Assembly: GCA_937129355.1 (NCBI GenBank)
Contig: CAKZNA010000151.1
Coordinates: 1 to 39,811, forward strand
Reading direction: 5' to 3'
DNA: 39,811 nucleotides
Origin: an uncultured Sphingomonadales bacterium
GTDB taxonomy: Bacteria > Pseudomonadota > Alphaproteobacteria > Sphingomonadales > Sphingomonadaceae
Part shown: piece by piece, positions 8,482 through 16,822 of the stretch
Layout of the letters: each line of letters begins with the position of its first letter
Numbering within the stretch: position 1 is the first letter of the stretch
Notes under the pieces: generated by a model
What the model was told of the DNA's origin: nothing
Seen by the model: only the letters and a program-made list of their open reading frames with translations
Database searches by the model: none
Program-made: the position numbers and the translations under genes

Positions 8482-9921
8482 CTATCTAAACGGTGGCTCA
8501 TTAAAGGCCCTCAATTTGCGACTATGCATACTGTTGCCGGCCTCTTTGAGTAACTGACAAGTCTGAATACCAATCTGCAAAAGTGCTTCAATGGCTTCTT
8601 CATAAAAGCGATTGGCCTGTCCGGGTAATTTGATCTCGCCGTGAATGGGCTTGTCGGAAACGCATAACAGCGTGCCGTAAGGAACACGGAAACGGTAACC
8701 TTGCGCCGCAATTGTGGCCGATTCCATGTCGATGCCAATCGCTCTGGACTGTGAAAAGCGCAAGGCGGAATCCGAATAGCGCAACTCCCAATTGCGATCA
8801 TCGGTTGTAACAATCGTTCCGGTCCGCATGCGCCGTTTCAGATCAGCGCCACTTGCTCCGGAAACTTGCCCGGCTGCCTTTGCCAAAGCCTGCTGAACCT
8901 CTGCGATTGGCGGAATGGGGATTTCGGGCGGCAGAACATTGTCCAAGATATTGTCATCGCGAAGATAAGCATGCGCAAGAACATAATCACCGATCCGCTG
9001 CGTTTCACGAAGGCCGCCGCAGTGACCAATCATCAACCATGCTTCTGGTCTGAGGACTGCCAAATGGTCGCAAATTGTCTTGGAGTTGGATGGTCCAACG
9101 CCAATATTCACCAGAGTTATGCCATGCCCATTTGGAGCGATCAGGTGATAGGCGGGCATTTGATGTTTCCGCCATGTGCTGTCGGCTATCAACTGCTCCG
9201 CATTTTCCGTCTTCGCATCTACATAAAGCCCGCCGGCGCCGGAAAGCGCATCATAGGTACCTTGCCCGACCTGTTCGCAGCCCCAGCTTACAAATTCGTC
9301 GACATAACGGTGATAGTTAGTGAAGAGTACATAACGCTGGAAATGCTCTGGCGCAGTCCCCGTATAGTGAGCCAATCGCGCGAGCGAGAAATCGGTGCGC
9401 AGGCCGTCAAACAAAGCAAGCGGCGTGCCACCGTCGACATCTGATAATATGTGACCATCGGCAATCTCGTCACCAATATACGCCAATTCTGTTGTTGGAA
9501 AATGCTGGGCAAGCTCTATCGGCGTCGTTTGGCCAAGTTCGGTGCTGCCATCAAGCACATAGGGGAAGGGGATTTCCTGCGCGCTAGACACAACTTCGAA
9601 TTCGACTTCATATTGCTCACATAGCAATTCGAGCTGTTGCTCCAGATAATCCGCAAACAGTTCGGGGCGGGTTAGAGTTGTGCGGAATGTGCCAGCCTTT
9701 TCAAGCCGACCAAATGACAAGTTGCTACTGACTTCCTTCTCCACGCCGCCATAACGGATTGTGAGCTCAGGATATCCGTAAATCCGCTCAGCCCGCGATG
9801 AAGGCGAAGGTACTGTTCCGTCATTCAAGAAAGTCCTAATATCATCGCGCAGACGCTTCACCGCTATGTGATAAAGATCGGAAATTTCCGCGACTATTTT
9901 TTTTGTTTGATTTGCAGCCAT
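8482..9921 (-). CDS. amn: AMP nucleosidase
   Basis: Long ORF with the AMP nucleosidase pattern (GHGITLVNIGVGPSNSKTICDHLAVLRPEAWLMIGHCGGLRETQRIGDYVLAHAYLRDD; AIGIDMESATIAAQGYRFRVPYGTLLCVSDKP). ATG at 9921; stop abuts the SDR start. Confidence 0.93.
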   Translation of the reverse strand: MAANQTKKIVAEISDLYHIAVKRLRDDIRTFLNDGTVPSPSSRAERIYGYPELTIRYGGVEKEVSSNLSFGRLEKAGTFRTTLTRPELFADYLEQQLELLCEQYEVEFEVVSSAQEIPFPYVLDGSTELGQTTPIELAQHFPTTELAYIGDEIADGHILSDVDGGTPLALFDGLRTDFSLARLAHYTGTAPEHFQRYVLFTNYHRYVDEFVSWGCEQVGQGTYDALSGAGGLYVDAKTENAEQLIADSTWRKHQMPAYHLIAPNGHGITLVNIGVGPSNSKTICDHLAVLRPEAWLMIGHCGGLRETQRIGDYVLAHAYLRDDNILDNVLPPEIPIPPIAEVQQALAKAAGQVSGASGADLKRRMRTGTIVTTDDRNWELRYSDSALRFSQSRAIGIDMESATIAAQGYRFRVPYGTLLCVSDKPIHGEIKLPGQANRFYEEAIEALLQIGIQTCQLLKEAGNSMHSRKLRAFNEPPFR

Positions 9922-9954
9922 GGTCAATTCTGTTCAATTATGGCGAGCAAGGCA

Positions 9955-9984
9955 AGAAAAAAGGGAGCAAATTGCTCCCTTTCC
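9955..9984 (-). terminator. Rho-independent terminator downstream of the peroxiredoxin gene
   Basis: Near-perfect palindrome AAAGGGAGCAAATTGCTCCCTTT (9960-9982); on the minus strand the stem is followed by TTTTTTCTT. Confidence 0.75.
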
Positions 9985-10015
9985 CCAATATTCTATTTAT
10001 GCGCGATTGCGCGAA

Positions 10016-10495
10016 CTATAGCTGGCCGAGCATATGTTCAGCCGAGCTAACATTGAAATCGCCGGGTTCTTCGACATTCACATGCTCAACCTTACCGTCG
10101 TTTATGACGAGCGAGAAGCGTTGGCCCCGCGTCCCCATACCAAAACCCGATGCATCCATTTCCAGGCCGAGTGCCTTTGCAAAATCACCATTTCCATCTG
10201 CCAGCATTGTAATTGCGTCGGAACCGCCGCTTTGGTTCCATGCGCCGAGTACAAAGGCATCATTCACAGCTGTGCAGGCAATTTCATCAACGCCCTTTGC
10301 CTTTAGTTCATCTGCTTTTTCGACAAATCCCGGCAGATGTTTGGCTGAGCAGGTTGGTGTAAATGCGCCCGGTACAGAAAATAGCGCGATCTTCTTTCCA
10401 GCAAAATATTCACTAGCCTGCGTTTGCTGTGGGCCTTCATTGGTCGCTTTGACCAGCTTTACGTCAGGAATGCTGTCACCAACAGAAATTGTCAT
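10016..10495 (-). CDS. Peroxiredoxin (Prx5/AhpE-glutaredoxin-type, redoxin family)
   Basis: VPGAFTPTCSAKHLPGF peroxidatic Cys motif, GTRGQRFSLVINDGKVEHVNVEEPGDFNVSSAEHML. Confidence 0.93.
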   Translation of the reverse strand: MTISVGDSIPDVKLVKATNEGPQQTQASEYFAGKKIALFSVPGAFTPTCSAKHLPGFVEKADELKAKGVDEIACTAVNDAFVLGAWNQSGGSDAITMLADGNGDFAKALGLEMDASGFGMGTRGQRFSLVINDGKVEHVNVEEPGDFNVSSAEHMLGQL

Positions 10496-10625
10496 TTTGG
10501 ATTACCTTTCGAGGAGTTTTCTTTTTGCGTGATGCGTTCGGATATGGAAGGCTTATGTGAGGCCTTATGTTTGCATTGGCAAGATGCCGCTCCATCATTT
10601 ATCGTGGATTGAAATATAATTACGG

Positions 10626-10645
10626 ATATAAAGCAATCTTTATAT
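10626..10645. promoter_or_regulatory. Candidate regulator-binding palindrome upstream of ahcY (SahR/ArsR-type operator candidate)
   Basis: Perfect inverted repeat ATATAAAG-CAAT-CTTTATAT, 65-84 bp upstream of the ahcY ATG in the peroxiredoxin/ahcY divergent intergenic region. Confidence 0.5.
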
Positions 10646-10709
10646 TTGATTTGAACTTCAGTCGCCGCTAGGGGAGGCGCATTCCAAACCTCCCAACAAT
10701 CCGGAGAAT

Positions 10710-12107
10710 ATGACTGTGTCCTTCAATGACTATGTAATTGCCGACATCGGCCTTGCCGATTTTGGCCGTAAAGAGCTTGATATTGCCGAAACCGAAATGC
10801 CCGGCCTGATGGCTTTGCGTGAGGAATACGGCTCTTCGCAACCTCTAAAGGGTGCACGTATTGTTGGCTCGCTCCACATGACGATCCAAACCGGCGTGCT
10901 TATCGAAACGCTTGTTGCTTTGGGCGCTGAGGTTCGCTGGGCAACCTGCAATATCTTTTCAACACAGGATCATGCCGCGGCTGCAATAGCGGCTCAGGAT
11001 ATCCCGGTATTCGCCGTTAAGGGTGAGAGCTTGGCAGATTATTGGGACTATGTTGGCCGCATCTTTGATTGGGGCGACATTACATCTAATATCATTCTGG
11101 ATGATGGCGGCGATGCTACGGCATTTGCTCTTTGGGGGGCGAAGCTGGAGCGCGGTGAAGAGTTTGCTGCACCAGAAAATGATGAAGAAGTCGAAATGCA
11201 ACGCGCCGTGAAAGAGTTTATCGCTCGCAAGCCCGGATATTTGACCGAAACAGTCAAAAATCTTCACGGCGTTTCGGAAGAAACTACGACCGGCGTTCAC
11301 CGCCTATATGACATTTCGAAGAAGGGCGAATTGCCATTCCCCGCTATCAACGTGAATGATAGCGTGACCAAATCAAAATTCGACAATCTGTATGGTTGCC
11401 GTGAATCGCTGGTCGACGCGATCCGCCGCGCAACAGACGTTATGTTATCAGGTAAAGTTGCGTGTGTCGCCGGTTATGGCGACGTTGGCAAAGGTTCCGC
11501 TGCTTCCCTGCGTCAGGGCGGTGCCCGCGTTATGGTGACAGAAATTGATCCAATATGTGCGCTACAGGCTGCAATGGATGGCTATGAAGTTGTGAGCATG
11601 GATGAGGCCGTTGCGCGCTGTGACATTTTCTGCACTGCGACCGGTAATGCAGATGTTATCACCGCGGAACATATGAAAAATATGAAACCGATGAGCATCG
11701 TTTGCAACATCGGTCACTTTGATAGTGAGATCCAGATTGGCGCTCTTTCCAACTATAACTGGGATGAAATCAAGCCGGGTACCGACATGGTGACATTCCC
11801 CGATGGCAATAAAATCCTGATCCTTGCGAAAGGCCGCCTGGTCAATTTGGGTTGCGCAACCGGCCACCCTTCTTTCGTCATGTCTGCAAGCTTTACCAAT
11901 CAGGTGCTGGCGCAGATTGAACTATATACCAAGGGCGACGAGTATAAGAATGAAGTCTACGTATTGCCTAAGCATCTCGACGAAAAAGTTGCGATGCTGC
12001 ATTTAGCAAAATTGGGCGTAACGCTTAGCAAGTTAGATGAGAAACAGGCAGGCTATATCGGCGTGCCAGTTGATGGTCCCTTCAAACCGGACCACTATCG
12101 CTACTAA
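10710..12107 (+). CDS. ahcY: Adenosylhomocysteinase (S-adenosyl-L-homocysteine hydrolase)
   Basis: [81 protein letters not shown], terminal FKPDHYRY. Confidence 0.98.
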   Translation: MTVSFNDYVIADIGLADFGRKELDIAETEMPGLMALREEYGSSQPLKGARIVGSLHMTIQTGVLIETLVALGAEVRWATCNIFSTQDHAAAAIAAQDIPVFAVKGESLADYWDYVGRIFDWGDITSNIILDDGGDATAFALWGAKLERGEEFAAPENDEEVEMQRAVKEFIARKPGYLTETVKNLHGVSEETTTGVHRLYDISKKGELPFPAINVNDSVTKSKFDNLYGCRESLVDAIRRATDVMLSGKVACVAGYGDVGKGSAASLRQGGARVMVTEIDPICALQAAMDGYEVVSMDEAVARCDIFCTATGNADVITAEHMKNMKPMSIVCNIGHFDSEIQIGALSNYNWDEIKPGTDMVTFPDGNKILILAKGRLVNLGCATGHPSFVMSASFTNQVLAQIELYTKGDEYKNEVYVLPKHLDEKVAMLHLAKLGVTLSKLDEKQAGYIGVPVDGPFKPDHYRY

Positions 12108-12130
12108 TAATAACCAAATTTGCGAAAATG

Positions 12131-12163
12131 AGCCCGTTTCCGAAAGGAGGCGGGCTTTTTTCT
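12131..12163 (+). terminator. Rho-independent terminator downstream of ahcY
   Basis: AGCCCGTTTCC-GAAA-GGAGGCGGGCT: 11-bp stem (with two G-T wobbles) closed by a GAAA tetraloop and followed by TTTTTT. Confidence 0.85.
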
Positions 12164-12232
12164 TTGCTTTCACGGGCATCTTTGCTCTTTAAGGGAAGTA
12201 GGGGATTAAATATCAGGTATGGGAAATAGTTA

Positions 12233-14554
12233 GTGGCGTTGGGCAATGACAGCATATTGGCATTAGTTGGCCTGCTTCTTGCGCTATGGTTAGTCGCGGC
12301 AACGGTCCTAATTTGGCTTGGCTTGTCCGCGCGGCGAAAAGCGCAAAAAACACTTCGGCAAACGGCACGTTTGACGCGGCTCTTGGAAACAGGGCCTGCA
12401 GTCCCGGTTGTTGTACGAAGCGACGGAAAGATCGAGGTATCCGAGCGTCTTTCAAAAATTTTGGGTCTTGAGACTGCTGCGGATAGCCTTTCGGGGCTCC
12501 ATGATCCATCGGGGAAGGGGATTGTGGAAAGTGACCTGGAAGCGTTGCAGGAACATGTGCTCAACACGCAAAGGATGGGAAGCAGGTTTGATTTGCCTAT
12601 CCGGCTCGTAGGGTCAGAGCGCCGTTTTTTGGTGGTTGGAAATATAGCTGACACGCTTGTCTATCCTAACGGAGCGGCTTTGCTTTGGTTTTTTGATCTG
12701 ACCAACAACATTCAGGAATTGGAAAAGTCAAAAGAGCAAGCGGAAGAAGCGCGTAAAGCATTCGCAGCATTGTCTGGATTGATAGAAGAAGCCCCGATTC
12801 CGATGTGGCACCGTGGCAATGATCTTAAGATAAGTCTTGTAAACAACGCATATGTGCAAGCTGTTGAAGGCGAAAGCAGTGAGCAGGTTGTTGCAGATTC
12901 CATAGAGCTTGTTGAAATGCAGGATGGCAAATCACCTGTTTCTTTCGCAGCAGAAGCGAAGCAGGCTGGGGTCGCTCAAGAACGCGTTATTTCCAACACG
13001 CTCGATGGTGAGCGACGTCAGATCAAGGTGCTTGATATCCCTCTTGGAGAAGCAGGCGTCGCGGGTATGGCGATCGATATGCAGGAGCTGGAGGACGCCA
13101 AGATTCAGTTTCGCCGGTTGTCAGATGCGCAGCGAGACCTGCTGGATATGATGTCAGCTGGTGTTGCCCAGTTCGAAGCCGATCAGAGCCTGGTTTTTGC
13201 CAATAGCCCATTCCAGCGCATTTTTGCGCTTCGTGACCAGTGGCTGGAGGATAAACCTGAATTTGCGCGGCTTTTGGACCGGATGCGCGAAAATGGAAAA
13301 TTGCCCGAAGTTCGCGATTTTCCCGAATGGCGTGTCCAAAGAGAAAATTGGTTCCGGTCAACCCAGCCTAACGAAGAAAATTGGCTCCTGCCCGATGGCA
13401 CTCATTTGCGCGTGCTCGCACAGCCGTTACCTAATGGCAGTTTACTGGTAATATTCGAAGATCGAACAGAGCAAGTTCAGTTAGCAAGTTCGCGCGACAC
13501 CTTGCTGCGCGTTAGAACCGCGACCTTTGACAACCTGTTTGAAGCGATTGCGGTATTCGCTTCTGATGGCCGGCTTTCGATCTGGAATCGCAAATTCGCT
13601 GAAACCTGGGGGCTTGAAGAGAAAAAATTGGCGGAGCATCCTCGTTTGGATGAATTGTTGCCTGAATTGGCTAAGCTCCTTGACAGCCCGGCCCAAATTT
13701 CTGTGGTCGGTGAATTGTTGAGAATGACGACAGCAAATAGGGAGCACCGCCAAGCGCGCGTGGCTTTTGCTGATGACCGAATGTTCCAGATATCAACGGT
13801 GCCGCTGCCGGACGGCAATGCCCTGTTTGCCATGCTCGATATGACAGACAGTATTCAAATAGAGCAGGCACTTCGTGATCGTAACGAAGCTTTATCGGAA
13901 GCTGACACGGTGAAGAACAAATTTCTCGCCAATATGAGTTACGAGTTCCGCACACCGTTGACGTCGATTAGCGGATTCGCAGATCTCCTGAAGGAAGGGA
14001 TCGCTGGCGATCTGACTGATCAGGCCCAAGAATATGTTGCAGCGATCTCCGCCTCTGCAGACCGGCTGTCTCAGCAGATCAACACTGTACTCGACTTTAG
14101 CCAAGGCCAGGCGGGCGAATTACCGATAGCGATGGAAGAAGTTGACTTGGCTTCGCTTTTAGAAGCTGTCCTTCAGTCTAATGAAGAGTCAGCGGTTTCA
14201 CGTTCCATCGCACTACGACTGGACATTGAAGGTGGCTTGCCATCCGTGAGTGGTGACAGCGAACGCCTGTATCAGGCAATTAGCCATGTTGTCGAAAATG
14301 CCATTACATACGGCAATGAAGATGGGCAGGTGCTGATCGCCGCCGCTGCGCAAAATAAGGTTGAGATTGTCATCTCCGATGATGGGCCCGGGCTAGATGA
14401 AGAAAAATGTGCTGCAATTTTCAATGCCAGTAAGGACGGAGGGCTTGGACTACCGCTCGCAAAGCAACTAATAGAAGCGCATGACGGTAAATTGGATTTG
14501 CGGTCTGAAGTTGGTAAAGGCACCACAGTAACCATCACACTGCCCAAACCGTGA
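12233..14554 (+). CDS. divL: DivL-like PAS-domain sensor kinase with tyrosine in place of the H-box histidine
   Basis: N-terminal TM segment, PAS-like regions, dimerisation/H-box KNKFLANMSYEFRTPLTSISGFADLL (Tyr, not His), intact ATPase boxes (VENAITYG, DDGPGL, GGLGLPLAKQLIEAH). GTG start. Confidence 0.85.
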   Translation: MALGNDSILALVGLLLALWLVAATVLIWLGLSARRKAQKTLRQTARLTRLLETGPAVPVVVRSDGKIEVSERLSKILGLETAADSLSGLHDPSGKGIVESDLEALQEHVLNTQRMGSRFDLPIRLVGSERRFLVVGNIADTLVYPNGAALLWFFDLTNNIQELEKSKEQAEEARKAFAALSGLIEEAPIPMWHRGNDLKISLVNNAYVQAVEGESSEQVVADSIELVEMQDGKSPVSFAAEAKQAGVAQERVISNTLDGERRQIKVLDIPLGEAGVAGMAIDMQELEDAKIQFRRLSDAQRDLLDMMSAGVAQFEADQSLVFANSPFQRIFALRDQWLEDKPEFARLLDRMRENGKLPEVRDFPEWRVQRENWFRSTQPNEENWLLPDGTHLRVLAQPLPNGSLLVIFEDRTEQVQLASSRDTLLRVRTATFDNLFEAIAVFASDGRLSIWNRKFAETWGLEEKKLAEHPRLDELLPELAKLLDSPAQISVVGELLRMTTANREHRQARVAFADDRMFQISTVPLPDGNALFAMLDMTDSIQIEQALRDRNEALSEADTVKNKFLANMSYEFRTPLTSISGFADLLKEGIAGDLTDQAQEYVAAISASADRLSQQINTVLDFSQGQAGELPIAMEEVDLASLLEAVLQSNEESAVSRSIALRLDIEGGLPSVSGDSERLYQAISHVVENAITYGNEDGQVLIAAAAQNKVEIVISDDGPGLDEEKCAAIFNASKDGGLGLPLAKQLIEAHDGKLDLRSEVGKGTTVTITLPKP

Positions 14555-14964
14555 TAGTGGCTGATGAACAAGCTATGGTCGAACTTGGCCTTAGCATAGC
14601 GAACCAACTTAAAATTGGCGATATCGTAGCGATTGACGGGCCGCTGGGAGCGGGCAAAACTGTTCTTTGCCGCGGAATTCTGGCAGGTTTTGGGTATTCA
14701 GGCGAAGTATCAAGTCCATCCTATGCTTTCGTAAATAGCTATGGGAAAGAGGATACAAGCATTCCCATTATACATGCCGATTTGTATCGGATGGCAAGCG
14801 AGGCCGATATTGAAGAATTGGGGCTGTTTGACGATTCCGAAAACTGCCTGACATTGATTGAATGGGCCAGCCTTTCAGAAGCCTGTATCAAAAGAACGGA
14901 GAAAACAGTGAGCATTGAACCGGCACGCGACGGCGCGCGGCGTTTGATCATAAACGGATTTTAG
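14551..14964 (+). CDS. tsaE: tRNA threonylcarbamoyladenosine biosynthesis ATPase TsaE
   Basis: Walker A GPLGAGKTVLCRGIL, SSPSYAFVNSY, HADLYRM, LIEWAS; GTGA overlap with the upstream kinase stop. Confidence 0.94.
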   Translation: MIVADEQAMVELGLSIANQLKIGDIVAIDGPLGAGKTVLCRGILAGFGYSGEVSSPSYAFVNSYGKEDTSIPIIHADLYRMASEADIEELGLFDDSENCLTLIEWASLSEACIKRTEKTVSIEPARDGARRLIINGF

Positions 14965-15037
14965 TGCAAATTTCGCATTAACCGCGATTGGTGATATAAG
15001 ACGATCTTGGGCAGCTGCATTGTCGGCCTACCTAAAA

Positions 15038-15418
15038 ATGATGGATCGCAACAAATCTGGGATATTTTGCATGTTTGGTTCAATTTCGTTCGGAATGTTT
15101 CTCGTTATGGCGGCATATGCTGGTGACCCGGTTGATGATGCTCGCAAGGGATTTAACAACTGTCTGGTGCGATACACCGTTGAGCAGCTTGAGTTAAAAA
15201 CAACCTCGAATGCTTTCAAGAAGGCAGTCAAAACGTCTTGCGCACCAGAAAGCAAAGCGTATCGCGATATTATTGTAAGCGAAGAAGTTAAGATCGGTGA
15301 GCCAAAATCAGATGCAGAAACATATGCTGATGAAGAAGTGCAAATGATCGTGGAGGGCTTTGCAAACTCTTATGCGCGTCATGCCGCAGACAGAACAGCC
15401 CCAGTGGAAGAAAAATAG
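15038..15418 (+). CDS. Hypothetical small exported protein
   Basis: Signal-peptide-like N-terminus (SGIFCMFGSISFGMFLVMAAYAGDP) followed by a soluble domain with two Cys; start uncertain (TTG 15020 or ATG 15038/15041). Confidence 0.6.
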   Translation: MMDRNKSGIFCMFGSISFGMFLVMAAYAGDPVDDARKGFNNCLVRYTVEQLELKTTSNAFKKAVKTSCAPESKAYRDIIVSEEVKIGEPKSDAETYADEEVQMIVEGFANSYARHAADRTAPVEEK

Positions 15419-15515
15419 GCTTTCTTTTGCAAGTGATGCGCGAGGCCGTGGTTTGTTGCGACCGAAGCACGACCGCTAAGACGGGGCATATATAGAAAAT
15501 TATCAAAAAATATTC

Positions 15516-15605
15516 TGGCGGACAGGGTGGGATTCGAACCCACGGTACGCTTGCGCGCACGCTGGTTTTCAAGACCAGTGCATTCAACCGCTCTGCCACC
15601 TGTCC
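15516..15605 (-). tRNA. tRNA-Ser(UGA)
   Basis: Minus strand GGACAGGTGGCAGAGCGGTTGAATGCACTGGTCTTGAAAACCAGCGTGCGCGCAAGCGTACCGTGGGTTCGAATCCCACCCTGTCCGCCA: acceptor GGACAGG/CCTGTCC, long class-II variable arm, anticodon TGA (15569-15571 complement), encoded CCA. Confidence 0.97.
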
Positions 15606-15751
15606 GCAGAACGTGGTCCGATTATCCATTGAACGCGTTAAAGACAAGCGTAAAGGACATGCGTGGCAAATATAATTTGTGGCCATTAAGCGTTCAGGTG
15701 GTGTTTGCTAGCGACAAATAGGGATTCACAGCGGAATCGGGTTGTGGCACT

Positions 15752-16822
15752 ATGTGGCAAACGTCTCAGAAGGATATTGCTTTGAAGAATTTGCGTTATT
15801 TGTTGTTTTGCCTTGCCGGGTTGGGTTCAGCCTCGTTGCTGTCTCAATCAATTTCTGCCCAGCAAGTTGATCAAAGCGGCTTCCGCCAATATCTCTCTCA
15901 GGTGCGGGGCAAGGCGATTTCGCAAGGCGTTAAGCCGCAAACTGTCGATCGCGTATTTGCGTCTATCAAATATAATGACCGGGTTGTTCGGCTAGACCGT
16001 AAGCAACCAGAAGGCGGCTCCAACAAAAAGATACCTCCATTTGCGCCGTATAAGCGCCGGCATGTTGATGCGGCCCGGATCAACGGCGGCCGCGCAAAAT
16101 ACCGTAGCCTTCGTTCCGCATTGACGCGGATCGAGAATGAAACCGGCGTTCCAAAACAAATGATGATCGCCATCTATGGGCATGAAACCAACTACGGGTC
16201 TTATACTGGTAACTTTAACGCGCCAAACGCGCTAGCATCCCTGGCCTATGAAGGCCGCCGCCGTGCGCTGTTTGAAGGGGAGTTAATTGCGGTTCTTAAG
16301 ATGATTGATAGCGGTGTCCCGCAATATGCAATCACCGGCAGTTGGGCTGGCGCGTTGGGTAAGCCGCAATTTTTGCCATCGGTTTATTTGCGGTTGGCAA
16401 AAGATGGCGATGGAGACGGCTATGCCGATATCTGGAAAAGCGAAGTTGACGCGCTGGCTTCGATAGCGAATTATTTCGTCAATTCCGGTTGGCGCCGCGG
16501 ACAGGAATGGGGTTTTGCAGTCAATGTACCTTCTTCGCTCAGCCGTGCTTCAGTCGCATCGAAGATTAAGGCACCGCGTTGCCCCCGTGTATTCGCCCGT
16601 CATAGTGAATGGAAAACGGTCGCTGAATGGAAGAGGCTGGGCATTGCACCACAGCGAGGTTACTGGCCAAATGACAATATGATGCTAACGTTGCTGGAAC
16701 CGGACGGGCAGGGCAAAACCGCCTATTTACTCGGAAGCAACTACCGCGTGATACTGGATTATAACTGTTCGAATTTTTATGCATTATCAGTGGGGCTTTT
16801 GGCAGATGCAGTACGGAACTAA
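15752..16822 (+). CDS. Lytic murein transglycosylase (MltB-like, SLT type 3)
   Basis: GVPKQMMIAIYGHETNYGSYTGNFNAPNALASLAYEGRR...GSWAGALGKPQFLPSVYLRLAKDGDGDGYADIW. The start may be slightly downstream (TTG 15782). Confidence 0.93.
   Translation: MWQTSQKDIALKNLRYLLFCLAGLGSASLLSQSISAQQVDQSGFRQYLSQVRGKAISQGVKPQTVDRVFASIKYNDRVVRLDRKQPEGGSNKKIPPFAPYKRRHVDAARINGGRAKYRSLRSALTRIENETGVPKQMMIAIYGHETNYGSYTGNFNAPNALASLAYEGRRRALFEGELIAVLKMIDSGVPQYAITGSWAGALGKPQFLPSVYLRLAKDGDGDGYADIWKSEVDALASIANYFVNSGWRRGQEWGFAVNVPSSLSRASVASKIKAPRCPRVFARHSEWKTVAEWKRLGIAPQRGYWPNDNMMLTLLEPDGQGKTAYLLGSNYRVILDYNCSNFYALSVGLLADAVRN

Noticed and set aside
8866-9444. 192-aa plus-strand ORF antisense to AMP nucleosidase
   Set aside because: Fully inside the well-supported amn CDS on the opposite strand, no recognisable family, Cys/Trp-rich shadow composition.
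10600-10709. Canonical SAH or SAM/SAH riboswitch upstream of ahcY
   Set aside because: I could not match the leader to the consensus cores I remember for these families; retained only as an uncharacterised hairpin observation.
12082-12654. 190-aa minus-strand ORF spanning the ahcY terminator and the DivL-like 5' end
   Set aside because: Overlaps two supported genes plus a terminator; low-complexity composition typical of a shadow frame.
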